From positions 3,162,001 through 3,226,000 of the forward strand of contig NC_015684.1 of assembly GCF_000218565.1 (NCBI RefSeq): 64,000 nt of DNA, read 5' to 3'. Numbering within the stretch: the first letter of the stretch is position 1; the number at the start of each line of letters is the position of its first letter. This DNA comes from Afipia carboxidovorans OM5 (GTDB lineage: Bacteria > Pseudomonadota > Alphaproteobacteria > Rhizobiales > Xanthobacteraceae). The notes below the pieces were generated by a model. It made no database searches. It was not told the origin of the DNA and saw nothing but the letters and a program-made list of their open reading frames with translations. Position numbers and translations under genes: made by a program. Shown one piece after another: positions 8,463 through 17,091 of this stretch.

Positions 8463-8684
8463 AATCAATCGCAATATAGCGAAGTGGCGCGCCATTCCGG
8501 ACAAAACCGCGAACTCTTATATAATTGAAATCCCTGTATTATTCGAGAGTCTTGGCAAGCACTTTGAGCCGATGGTGATGCACGCACCCGCTTCGATCGT
8601 AAGCCCTCCGTCTTACTAACATTAGCGATCAAGCTACCAGATTCGACAGTTATCAAAAACATCGTAACTTCAGCCCAATCTCAT

Positions 8685-8695
8685 CCGACCACTAC
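8685..8695 (+). repeat. 11-bp direct repeat, left flank of IS3-type element
   Basis: CCGACCACTAC here is repeated exactly at 10204-10214, immediately outside both ends of the insertion sequence. That is the position expected of a target duplication, though 11 bases is long for IS3. Confidence 0.6.
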
Positions 8696-8768
8696 TGTCC
8701 GTCGTCAGATAATTTGAGACAGCTCAGGCGTTCTGCGAAGGGAGGGTCTGGTTCATCTGGGTTAGAGT

Positions 8769-9749
8769 TTATGCGGCCTGCAGTCGATGCTGCAAGCGAC
8801 AGTTTGCGATGGTCTCGCGCTTGATGCGCTGACGCTCGGTCAGGATTGTCTCGGCCCTGCCGAAGTAGACGTCGGCGGGCGTGAGGTTGTCGATGCTCTC
8901 GTGATAGCGAGAGTGATTGTAGTGTTCGACGAAGGCGCCGATCTGCCGTTCGGGGTCGCCAGGCAGGTAGTAGTTGTCGAGCAGAATGCGGTTCTTCAGA
9001 GTCTGGCGCCAGCGTTCGATCTTCCCCTGGGTCTGGGGATGATACGGTGCACCGTGCACATGCCGCATACCCTTGTGTTCGAGCCACCTGTCCAGATCGT
9101 CAGCCACGTAACTCGATCCGTTGTCGCTGAGAAGCCTCGGCCGGTGCGAGACGGTGATCCGGTCAAGACCGGAAGCCGCGAATGCCTGGTCGAGCGTGGC
9201 CGTGACGTCGGAGGCGCACATCGTGGGTCCCAGCCGCCAAGCCACGATGTAGCGCGAGAAGTCGTCGAGGATGGTCGACAGATAGTACCAGCCCCAGCCG
9301 GTGATCTTGAGGTAGGTGAAGTCGGTCTGCCAGAGCCGGTTGATGGCGGTGGTCTTGTCCTTGAACTCGTTCGCCGCCTTGATCACCACATAGGCCGGAC
9401 TGGTGATGAGGTCGTGCGCCTTCAGCAGGCGATAGACCGATGCCTCCGAGACAAAGTACTTTCTCTCATCGGTAAAGCGTACCGCCAGCTCCCTTGGCGA
9501 CAGCTCTGGAACCTTCAGCGCCAGGTCGATGATCTGGCAGCGGACATCGTCAGGAATCCAATTCCAGACGCGGTCCGGTCGGAAGCGATGGTCAGCCAGC
9601 GCCTCAGGTCCGCCGTTACGATAGCGATCGTACCATCGGTAAAACGTGGCGCGGGGGATGCCGAGCTTGTCCAGTGTGCGCTTGGCTGGCAGATGCGATT
9701 GCTCGACCAACTGGATGATCTCGGCCTTCTCGGATGCGGGATATCTCAT
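8769..9749 (-). CDS. IS3-family transposase OrfB
   Basis: A 326-residue transposase. The N-terminal HTH (KRTLDKLGIPRATFYRWYDR) precedes an rve integrase core with the DDE residues in QTDFTYLKI (first Asp), LSDNGSSY (second Asp) and QGKIERWRQTLK (Glu). The C-terminal EHYNHSRYHESI segment is the usual IS3 ending. It starts at its own ATG 22 bases after the OrfA stop instead of overlapping it, so a programmed frameshift fusion is not evident here. No inactivating change was noticed. Confidence 0.93.
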   Translation of the reverse strand: MRYPASEKAEIIQLVEQSHLPAKRTLDKLGIPRATFYRWYDRYRNGGPEALADHRFRPDRVWNWIPDDVRCQIIDLALKVPELSPRELAVRFTDERKYFVSEASVYRLLKAHDLITSPAYVVIKAANEFKDKTTAINRLWQTDFTYLKITGWGWYYLSTILDDFSRYIVAWRLGPTMCASDVTATLDQAFAASGLDRITVSHRPRLLSDNGSSYVADDLDRWLEHKGMRHVHGAPYHPQTQGKIERWRQTLKNRILLDNYYLPGDPERQIGAFVEHYNHSRYHESIDNLTPADVYFGRAETILTERQRIKRETIANCRLQHRLQAA

Positions 9750-9771
9750 GCGTCGTCCTCCCCATCTCCGT

Positions 9772-10119
9772 TCAGGCTTTTTTGAGCAGGCGGTTCTCCA
9801 GGGTGAGATCGGCCACGACCTCCTTCAAAGCGGTGGCCTTACGACGAAGATCCTTCACATCGCCGGAGGTCGCGGCACGCGCCGTGTCACCGGCCAATCG
9901 GCGTTTGCCGGCCTCGAGGAACTCCTTCGACCAGCCGTAATACATCGAGGCGGCGATGCCTTCCCGGCGGCAGAGCTCGGAGATGTTCTCCTCCCCGCGC
10001 AATCCCTCCAGCACAATGCGGATCTTTTCTTCGGCCGAATACTGCCGGCGGGTCTGACGCCGAATGTCCTTCAGTACTTGGTCTGCCGGCGCTTTGCCCG
10101 GCCCGGATTTCTGCTTCAT
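9772..10119 (-). CDS. IS3-family transposase OrfA
   Basis: A 115-residue protein. The HTH_Tnp_1 domain reads RRQYSAEEKIRIVLEGLRG, then ELCRREGIAASMYYGWSKEF, followed by a leucine-rich coiled coil (LKEVVADLTLENRLLKKA) that mediates pairing with OrfB. It binds the terminal inverted repeats of its element. It is intact, normal in length and lies directly upstream of orfB. Confidence 0.92.
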   Translation of the reverse strand: MKQKSGPGKAPADQVLKDIRRQTRRQYSAEEKIRIVLEGLRGEENISELCRREGIAASMYYGWSKEFLEAGKRRLAGDTARAATSGDVKDLRRKATALKEVVADLTLENRLLKKA

Positions 10120-10203
10120 CTGCGCTCCTTACGGCTACGATGAACCAGAAATCCTCCCTTCCGAAAGTTCCTCAATCTGTCTCAAGGGCGCTGAAGGCGA
10201 ACA

Positions 10204-10214
10204 CCGACCACTAC
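10204..10214 (+). repeat. 11-bp direct repeat, right flank of IS3-type element
   Basis: Exact copy of the CCGACCACTAC found at 8685-8695, next to the right end of the element. Confidence 0.6.
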
Positions 10215-10327
10215 CATCCGCAGCATTAGCAGATCGCCACGGAAAATGCGGACAGATCCTCTGCCGATAAAACACCAGTCGCACAAACGTCTGCTGCCGC
10301 CCCGTCGGCTCCTTCAGGTTACTCCTC

Positions 10328-10790
10328 CTAAGCAGGAGCAAGAACGTTTTGTAACGAATTGGTGTCGTTACCCACCTGACTCGACCCCACCATCTCAGAT
10401 CCCGAACTTCCTGTGGAATATATCGACATATCTTGGACGAATTGAGACAGCTGCTGGTCGACGCCGGATCCGTTCGTTTGCTGGCTGCCTTGATTACTAT
10501 CGAAGATGAAGTCACTAGCGAAGGTCACATGCCCTGGCATGATGTCGGCGAGCCAGATCTGCGACGAGCCATACTCAACCAGGACACCGCCCTCAGTATA
10601 CTCACTAAGGGTGATGTTCTGCGCGGCTGTCGCAAGGGTCACACCGGTGCCACGCATATCGATCTTGTCGCTGCCGTCGGTGAAATCGTCGACCTGGAAA
10701 TTGCCGCTATTGGTATTGAAGACCAGCGTATCGTTGCCGCCTTCGCCGAACATTATATCGTCGTCAGAGCTTCTCTCTGCACTGGCCCCG
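10328..10790 (-). pseudogene. RTX-type calcium-binding protein, C-terminal fragment
   Basis: The minus-strand reading DDDIMFGEGGNDTLVFN contains one RTX nonapeptide-type repeat (GEGGNDTLV). After it comes the typical final beta segment (FTDGSDKIDMRG and a hydrophobic strand YGSSQIWLAD), ending at a normal stop at 10328. Upstream of about 10790 the frame runs directly into the DUF5681 gene of the opposite strand. The whole N-terminal portion of what should be a large secreted protein is gone. Confidence 0.75.
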
Positions 10791-10802
10791 GGGGACCCGC
10801 AC

Positions 10803-11372
10803 ATGAAGCCGAAGGACAATCCGCCGAAAGATATTGATAACAATGGCGCCATCGGATATCGCCAACCGCCGAGGATCGACCGCTTTGCCAAAGGCCAGAG
10901 CGGCAACCCGGCCGGTCGTCCCCGAGAGCGTCATCGCGAAGCGCCCTATGAGGCGGTCCTCGGGCAAACGCTAGCCATCCGCGAAGGTGGAGCACAGCGC
11001 CACGTCACGGCAGCCGAGGCATTCCTGCTCCAACTCTCCAAGCACGCTCTCGAAGGCGATGGAACCGCAGCTCGCGCGACTCTGGCCGTCATCGAGAAAG
11101 CCATGAAACGGCCTGGCGCTCACCAGCACTTTCCCACTGCCATTATTCGTACAATAGTTGTCCCTGGAAGTGTCACACGTGCGCTTGAATACCTACGAAT
11201 GGCAAAGAAACTCGATCCCTACCGGGAAACCGCACGGATGGCGCTCGAACCCTGGCTGGTCGAGGCCGCGCTCGCTCGAAGTCCAAAACTCGATGCCGCT
11301 GATCAGCGGACCATAATGAAGGCCACTCGCAATCCTCACAAAGTCAGATGGCCCGAGTGGTGGGGGAAATAG
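10803..11372 (+). CDS. second DUF5681 protein
   Basis: A 189-residue protein from the ATG at 10803. The N-terminal signature is IGYRQPPRIDRFAKGQSGNP, then AGRPRERHREAPYEAVLGQT, followed by a helical body. This matches DUF5681 and is a better-preserved, shorter relative of the gene at 5991; the two differ in length and sequence. No ParB-methylase precedes it: RTX DNA of the opposite strand abuts its start, so its native promoter is probably lost. The role is inferred to be phage- or island-related DNA binding. Confidence 0.75.
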   Translation: MKPKDNPPKDIDNNGAIGYRQPPRIDRFAKGQSGNPAGRPRERHREAPYEAVLGQTLAIREGGAQRHVTAAEAFLLQLSKHALEGDGTAARATLAVIEKAMKRPGAHQHFPTAIIRTIVVPGSVTRALEYLRMAKKLDPYRETARMALEPWLVEAALARSPKLDAADQRTIMKATRNPHKVRWPEWWGK

Positions 11373-11504
11373 GCCCCTATTTGCAAGCATGAACAGTAGG
11401 TGCATTTTTCATACGTTGAACAGGGGCATCCTGTCATTAAGAAAATCGGAAAAAAGTCGGTCGGAGTAGATCACTGGCGCGCGCGTTCAGTCCAGTAATC
11501 AACC

Positions 11505-11777
11505 CTTGGCTGACAAAGCCCAACCACCCATGGACCAATGGTCAGGTCGAAGGGATGGACTGCACCGCCAGGAGGCCACGGTCAAGCGCTTCCATTCGAT
11601 GACCACGATCGGTTGCGCGCTCACCTCTGCGACTCCATCACCGCCTACAACTATGCTCGGCGGCTGAAGACCCTGAAAGGCCTCACACCCTACGAGTTTA
11701 TCTGCAAGTGCTGGACTTCCCAACCAGAACGATTCAGATTCAACCCGCTCCACCAATTCCCGGGACTAAACACCTAG
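11505..11777 (+). pseudogene. IS481-type transposase, C-terminal remnant
   Basis: Two frames together read WLTKPNHPWTNGQVEGM, then ATVKRFHS and YNYARRLKTLKGLTPYEFIC, ending HQFPGLNT. This is the end of IS481-family transposases, including the last catalytic Glu (GQVEGM). A one-base shift near 11565 separates the halves. The front two-thirds and the left terminal repeat are missing. Confidence 0.75.
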
Positions 11778-12188
11778 AGGCTGGGACCGAGCATACCTAG
11801 TCAAAGCACGGTAAATCGCAGGGGGCAGCAAGCGTGTCATCGCCCGACAAGTGTCATGACATCCAACGCAAAGATGCCGCGAACTCAGGAAGAGGTTACG
11901 AATGGCCTAGATCTTGCCATTCTCAAGACCGGATTCACGCTGCGCCAGCCTTCGTCGTTCCCATTGCCCAACATGGCAAATTCAACAGCCGAAGAAAACT
12001 TAGGACTGGATAAAGCCCAGAGGCAAGGTCAATTCCTCACCACACGTTGCGATTGTTTCAGGCTACGATAATCGCGACAGAAGATAAGAAGGTTCATTTA
12101 TCAGTCGACTTTCCGATCTGCTCTTGACGCACCGCCACTGGTAGCAAACAAGAGGGTTTTCGTTTCGCTCTGACCTGCCACTGATCTT
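11778..12188. other. no recognisable gene
   Basis: About 410 bases between two transposase remnants. One 71-codon open frame on the plus strand has no family resemblance. Probably debris of earlier insertions. Confidence 0.5.
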
Positions 12189-12538
12189 TCATCCGGCGGC
12201 GATTAGAGCCTCGGCCTTTTCTGTTACGCCGTTCGGCGCGGGGTAAGCAACCGGCAGAGGCGCGGAGCCGTCATCTTGCGCAGCGCTGGAGCCGGTTGCG
12301 GTGAGGACCTCGGCGTAGGCCGCCGGGGTCTGGTAGCCGAGCGAGGAATGTGGTCTCGCGGTGTTGAAATCCGCCACCCAGTCGGCAATGGCGCTGCGGG
12401 CATGATCGAGGCCGAAGAACAGGGTCTCATTCAGGAGTTCGTCTCGCATCCGACCGTTGAAGGATCCGACATAGCCATTCTGCATTGGTCTTCCCGGTGC
12501 GATGTAATGCCACTCGACGCGGTAATCCTTCGACCAGG
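12189..12538 (-). pseudogene. IS3-type transposase OrfB, C-terminal remnant
   Basis: The minus-strand reading WSKDYRVEWHYIAPGRPMQN, then GYVGSFNGRMRDELLNE and RPHSSLGYQTPAAYAE, is the end of a second IS3-group transposase unlike the intact one at 8769. The catalytic Glu position reads VGSFNGR where relatives have VESFNGR, so it would be dead even if whole. The front is cut off by the IS21 end at 12539. Confidence 0.85.
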
Positions 12539-13727
12539 TGTCATTCAGCATGCAAAATTGATCCCCTATAGATTGACTGTTGCGCTGCCTGCTTTGTTTG
12601 TCATGAAGCAGGTGTCGGGGATGCTGATAGTGGAGACGATTGCGCGGATACGGCGCGAGCACTTCATCAAGGGCAAGACGATCAAGGAGATCGCCCGTGA
12701 CCTGAAGGTGTCGCGGAACACGGTCCGGAAGGTGCTGAGGTCAGGAGAGACCTCGTTCGAGTATGAGCGTCAGGTGCAGCCGCGGCCCAAGCTCGGACGA
12801 TGGGCGCCGGAACTTGACGCCCTGCTGGCGGCGAGCGCGGCCAAATCCGCTCGCGAGCAGTTGACGCTGATCCGGATCTTCGAAGAGTTGCGCGGTCGCG
12901 GCTATGACGGTGGTTACGATGCCGTGCGGCGTTACGCCAGGCGCTGGAGCAAGGAGCGCGGGCAATCGACCGCGGCGGCTTATGTCCCGCTGAGCTTTGC
13001 GCCGGGCGAAGCCTACCGGTTCGACTGGAGCCACGAGATCGTTCTCCTCAACGGCGTGACGGTGCTCGTGAAGGTCGCTCATGTCCGGCTGTGTCACAGC
13101 CGCATGCTGTTTGTTCGGGCCTATCCGCGCGAAACGCAGGAGATGGTGTTCGACGCCCACGACCGGGCGTTCACGCTGTTCAAGGGCACCTGCAGTCGCG
13201 GCATCTACGACAACATGAAGACGGCGGTGGAGACGATCTTCGTCGGCAAGGATCGTCGCTACAATCGTCGGTTCCTGCAGATGTGCAGCCACTACCTGGC
13301 CGATCCAGTCGCGTGCACGCCGGCGTCGAGCTGGGAGAAGGGCCAGGTCGAGAACCAGGTCGAGCCGGTCCGGGAACGCTTCTTCACGCCGCGGCTGCGG
13401 TTCAAAAAGCTGGACGAGCTCAACGCCTGGCTGCTCGACAGATGCATTGCCTACGCCAAGGCTCATCACCAATCCGGAACTGGCCGATCAGACGATCTGG
13501 GACGTGTTCGAAGTCGAACGGCCGAAGCTCGTTCCCTATGCCGGCCGGTTCGACTGATTCCACGCGGTGCCGGCATCGGTCTCCAAGACCTGCCTGGTGC
13601 GCTTCGACAACAACAAATACTCGGTCGCGGCCAGCGCCGTCGGGCGCCCGGTCGAGGTCCATGCCGATGACGAGCGCATCGTAATCCGTCAGGACGGGCG
13701 CATCGTTGCCGAGCATCCGGAAGACGC
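12539..13727 (+). mobile_element. IS21-family element, left part only
   Basis: The left end is recognisable (TGTCATTCAGCATGCAAAAT from 12539, then TGATCCCC), followed by istA. The element stops inside istA near 13727; istB and the right end are absent. It is inserted in the IS3-type transposase remnant at 12189-12538. Confidence 0.8.
12621..13727 (+). pseudogene. istA: IS21 transposase IstA, broken
   Basis: From the ATG at 12621: an HTH (FIKGKTIKEIARDLKVSRNT), the DDE core with YRFDWSHE, GIYDNMKT and EKGQVENQVE, then an extra base near 13470 that shifts the frame. The shifted frame reads ELADQTIWDVFEVERPKLVP, hits a TGA at 13555-13557, and continues FHAVPASVSKTCLVRF to AEHP near 13725, where homology ends. 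There are three independent defects: frameshift, nonsense and truncation. Confidence 0.9.
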
Positions 13728-14196
13728 CAAGCGAGACGCTGCGGGCCATCCCGCGAAGCCGAGTCCAGATTCGGCAACCAGCGTATCGCGAGCAATCGAC
13801 GAGCCGCCAGCGAGAGCGCCGCTGTAGGGATGCCGCTTGCAAGACGCCATGCCGACCATCAGCGGGAGAATGAATGAGGTCTGGGCTGCCGAGCTATTGA
13901 CGTTTTCCGGCACAGCGCCGGACGATCCTGCCATGGCCGTATATCTGAAGCACTTTTGAGAGGTCCCCTCGAGCATATAAACTACAAACAACGCAATCTG
14001 CTTTGAGGCGCTAGCAGGCGCAAAATAAAGTCGCGCGAATGCCCAACCTCGTTCTTAAATCGCACCGGTTTGGCTCTCCAAAGAAGCTAAGGCTGAAAGC
14101 TCAGCAAGTTTGGCTTTTAGAGTAAAATCGACAAGTGACGCGCCGTCATTTGACGACACGCCACCATCCACAAAGCATTTCGACGAAGTAAGCCCG
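13728..14196. other. no clear gene; possible coding relic on the minus strand
   Basis: Minus-strand frames here are open for 40 to 100 codons. One runs CFVDGGVSSNDGASLVDFTL to a stop at 14055, just past the dctM stop. None has a family signature that I can name. It is the seam between IS debris and the TRAP operon. Confidence 0.4.
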
Positions 14197-15504
14197 TCAA
14201 CCAAATAATACTCGTGGCAACAACAAGACAATATCTGGGAAAGCCGTTATTAGAATAACTGCTGCGCAGAGAAGGCCAAAAAACGGCGCAGCATAAAGAG
14301 CAACCCGAAGAATTGGCGCTCTCGTCAGACCCTGGATCACAAAAAGATTGAATCCTACTGGCGGGGTAATTTGTGCAAGTTCAGTCATCAAAACAAGGTA
14401 CACACCGAACCACACAGGATCAAACCCTGCAGCCATCGCCAGAGGCAGAGTGATAGGAACGCTCATCACGATCATCGAAAAGCCATCAAGGACCAAACCC
14501 AGCGCTACATAAAACAGCGAGAGAACGATGAGCAATGCGATAGGCGATAGATGGAGTCTTCCGATAAATTCAGCAACATTAGCAGGAATGTGCATATAGC
14601 CCATTGTCGTCGAAAGCGTTCCCGCAGCGATCAATATAATACACACCATACACGACGTGCGAATAGCGCCCATCAACGAGTCTCGAAAGACAGCGAACGT
14701 CAGTTGGCGAAGGGCCGCGGCAATGGCCAGTGCCGCAACAACACCCAACGCAGCAGCTTCCGACGGTGTCGCAAACCCCGTATAGAGCGAACCTAGAACA
14801 ACAATCATGAGCGATACGATGGGAGCAAGGTGGATCACCTCTTTCATCTGCTCTCGTAGGGAGAGAGAGGACGTATCCGCGGGGACCTTCTCCGGACTGA
14901 TCGTGGTGCTAAGAATAATGTATCCGCTGAAAAGAGAAGCCACGACCAGGCCAGGGAGGATGCCAGCCGCGAAAAGTCGCACGATCGATACCTCTGCAAG
15001 GACGCCATAAATAATCATGACAATCGATGGCGGAATCAGAAGTCCAAGACTTCCGGATCCAGCTAGAGAACCAAGCGAGAGGGATTCGTCATACTTTCTG
15101 CGAGCCAACTCACTCGTCGTGATCCTGCCGACAGTAGCAGTGGTGGCCGTACTGGAGCCGGATATGCAGGCAAACAGCGCGCTACCCAGGACATTGGTGT
15201 GAATCAATTTTCCGGGGATGAGATTAGCGAGTGGATTCAACCCGCGGAACAAACGGTTCGAAATATCCGTCCGAAATAAGATCTCACCCATCCAGATAAA
15301 CATGGGAATTGCAGCCAGCTCCCATGAGCTTGAATAGCGGATAATCACGTTCGCCATGAGCGAACCAATCTGCTGAATCGGCATCCCGAGTCCGAGGGCA
15401 AGGCCACCGATACTCACGGCAAGCATTGCCGCAAAAACCCACAACCCGAAGAAAAGAAGAACGATCAAGCTACCGATCAGTGAGAATGCAAGAATAATAT
15501 CCAT
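14197..15504 (-). CDS. dctM: TRAP transporter large permease DctM
   Basis: A 435-residue, highly hydrophobic protein with about 12 membrane spans. The start MDIILAFSLIG at 15504 is preferred over a longer frame because it falls 10 bases after the dctQ stop. Family marks: SSWELAAIPMFIWMGEIL, ISGSSTATTATVGRI, GSGSLGLLIPPSIVMIIYG and TELAQITPPVGFNLFV. It forms the ion-coupled channel of a tripartite ATP-independent periplasmic importer with DctQ and DctP. The substrate is not readable from the permease, but organic acids are most common. Confidence 0.95.
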   Translation of the reverse strand: MDIILAFSLIGSLIVLLFFGLWVFAAMLAVSIGGLALGLGMPIQQIGSLMANVIIRYSSSWELAAIPMFIWMGEILFRTDISNRLFRGLNPLANLIPGKLIHTNVLGSALFACISGSSTATTATVGRITTSELARRKYDESLSLGSLAGSGSLGLLIPPSIVMIIYGVLAEVSIVRLFAAGILPGLVVASLFSGYIILSTTISPEKVPADTSSLSLREQMKEVIHLAPIVSLMIVVLGSLYTGFATPSEAAALGVVAALAIAAALRQLTFAVFRDSLMGAIRTSCMVCIILIAAGTLSTTMGYMHIPANVAEFIGRLHLSPIALLIVLSLFYVALGLVLDGFSMIVMSVPITLPLAMAAGFDPVWFGVYLVLMTELAQITPPVGFNLFVIQGLTRAPILRVALYAAPFFGLLCAAVILITAFPDIVLLLPRVLFG

Positions 15505-15514
15505 CGACGCGTCC

Positions 15515-16048
15515 TCACTCGTACTGGATTGCGTTGGGGTTTCTGACCAGAGGGCCAACGTCTGATTCAGATCCTGTTGCCGCTCTCAAAAAATAAGCAA
15601 ACATCTGAATCCAGAACAGAGATAGCCCCAGCAGAATCGCTCCCTCAGGTATCCACATCGGCACTTCCGCGAGCGTACTACTCACAGTCCCTCTGCTCAC
15701 ATGTCTGAAAACTCGAAGGAAGACAAACCAGGAGATGAACGTAAGCACTGCAAGACAAGTTAGCGAAGCCCCCAACTCAACAAATCGACGCCCCCGGGCG
15801 CCCAGGCGAGAAAGCAGCAGGTTTACCCGAATAAGCTCGCCATGTTCGAGCGTGTAGCCGAGCGACAAGAACGTCACTGCACCAACGCCGTATCCAACGA
15901 ATTCATCGAGCACATATGTCGATGACCCAAAGAATGATCGAAGAATAATCTCAACCATGATGTGCCCGACCATTGCAACGAGCAGCAATCCTGCAAGAAT
16001 TCCCGACAACCGTGAGACCAAAAATATAATACTTTGCACGTGTCGCAT
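15515..16048 (-). CDS. dctQ: TRAP transporter small permease DctQ
   Basis: A 177-residue protein with four membrane spans, starting MRHVQSIIFLVSRLSG at 16048; a longer frame upstream has no membrane character. The helix-2 segment YVLDEFVGYGVGAVTFLSLG and the basic loop VNLLLSRLGARGRRF are typical of DctQ. It couples the binding protein to DctM in the inner membrane. It lies between dctP (56 bases upstream) and dctM (10 bases downstream) in one operon. Confidence 0.92.
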   Translation of the reverse strand: MRHVQSIIFLVSRLSGILAGLLLVAMVGHIMVEIILRSFFGSSTYVLDEFVGYGVGAVTFLSLGYTLEHGELIRVNLLLSRLGARGRRFVELGASLTCLAVLTFISWFVFLRVFRHVSRGTVSSTLAEVPMWIPEGAILLGLSLFWIQMFAYFLRAATGSESDVGPLVRNPNAIQYE

Positions 16049-16104
16049 AAGTGTTTCGTCCCCGAGGTGCGGGGTACGCTTTCCGCGTACCCCTTCTTTT
16101 AATT

Positions 16105-17091
16105 TCAATTCTTGTTGCCTCGATATCGGGCAATTGCTTCTTTGCCAGCAGGACCGACAGTTTGCTCCCATCTCTTGATCAACTCGGCGCCAGCCTTGGA
16201 GAGAGTGGCGACGGCAGCGTCATTCGGTTTATCAATGACGGTCATGCCGTGCTTCCGCATCTCGGCGTAATTATGCTCGACGCGTACAGTCACTGCCTTC
16301 CATCCATGACGCTCTGCTTCATCAGCCGCTTTGCGAACCCACGCTTTCTCCTGATCGCTTAGTTTGCCGAATATGCCCTTATTCATGTGAACCATCTGCC
16401 ATGGGCTCGCATACGGAACCTCGGTATAGTGAGACAGCAACTCCCATAATTTCGCTGCTCCTCCCCCATCGGCGGATGTCAGGACGGCATCGATCCCGCC
16501 CGTTGAGAGCTGAGCCAATACATCCGCCCAACTCAGCTGGATCGGTGCAGCTCCCGCGGCACGAAAGGTCAAGGTTCCATTCGGATCAAACGTTCGAACG
16601 CGGAGATCCTTGAGCGAAGCTTTGTCGTCTATGGCCTTCTTTGCCCATATCCCGTTATTTGGCCAAGGCGTGACGAAGAGCATTACTTGGTTACTCTTAT
16701 CAAGCACATTCGACATAGCTGGCTTAACTGCGGAGTAAAGCCGGGCAGCATCCTCAGGCGACTGGGCGAGTAGAGGTAGTGTTGAAATCAGAAAGAGGGG
16801 ATCAATCCCGCTCCATGTCGGCATAAAACTACTCGCGATCTTCAGTGCTCCGTCACCAACCGCATCAAATTGGTCAACGGACTTGAAGCCCAACGCTGCG
16901 CCATAATGAATTTTCACTGTGATGGCACCACCAGATAACTCGGAGAGCTTCTCTGCAAAAACTCGGCTGGTCTCTCCCGGAAGCGAGTTTGGCTGGTATT
17001 CCAATGAAAGGTCCCAAACCTGGGCAGCACTCACAAGTTGCGTAGCAAGAGCCAATTGAGCAATGGCCAACAGTCCTGTTCGAATAAACAT
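16105..17091 (-). CDS. dctP: TRAP transporter periplasmic binding protein DctP
   Basis: A 328-residue protein with a cleavable signal peptide (hydrophobic core to about residue 22, LVSAAQ). The mature part has the DctP signatures SLPGETSRVFAEKLSELSGG and DLRVRTFDPNGTLTFRAAGA, the latter carrying the Arg that clamps a ligand carboxylate. It captures the substrate and delivers it to DctQM. It is first in the operon, so its promoter should lie in 17092-17300. The substrate is unknown; the nearby hydrolase, PNPOx-like and RidA genes hint at an acid or amide of a catabolic pathway. Confidence 0.93.
   Translation of the reverse strand: MFIRTGLLAIAQLALATQLVSAAQVWDLSLEYQPNSLPGETSRVFAEKLSELSGGAITVKIHYGAALGFKSVDQFDAVGDGALKIASSFMPTWSGIDPLFLISTLPLLAQSPEDAARLYSAVKPAMSNVLDKSNQVMLFVTPWPNNGIWAKKAIDDKASLKDLRVRTFDPNGTLTFRAAGAAPIQLSWADVLAQLSTGGIDAVLTSADGGGAAKLWELLSHYTEVPYASPWQMVHMNKGIFGKLSDQEKAWVRKAADEAERHGWKAVTVRVEHNYAEMRKHGMTVIDKPNDAAVATLSKAGAELIKRWEQTVGPAGKEAIARYRGNKN

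Larger units (their letters stand above)
8696..10203 (-). mobile_element. IS3-family insertion sequence, apparently complete
   Basis: A 1508-base element with related ends. The left end starts TGTCCGTCGTCAG and the right end, read inward, TGTTCGCCTTCAG. Both continue to TTGAGACAG and later to GGTTCATC at matching distances. It holds two minus-strand genes, a helix-turn-helix OrfA and a DDE OrfB, both unbroken. CCGACCACTAC flanks both sides. Two unbroken genes and recognisable ends suggest it arrived recently compared with the decayed surroundings. Confidence 0.85.

Noticed and set aside
9740..9780. Programmed frameshift between IS3 orfA and orfB
   Set aside because: The two genes do not overlap and no slippery A-run is present at the junction.
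8787..9785. 332-codon plus-strand frame over the IS3 transposase
   Set aside because: Shadow of orfB, whose DDE motifs are on the minus strand.
13689..13991. Transporter-like reading on the minus strand (PLMVGMASCKRHPYSG)
   Set aside because: Mixed sense over IS21 and flanking DNA; no clear family match and no start.
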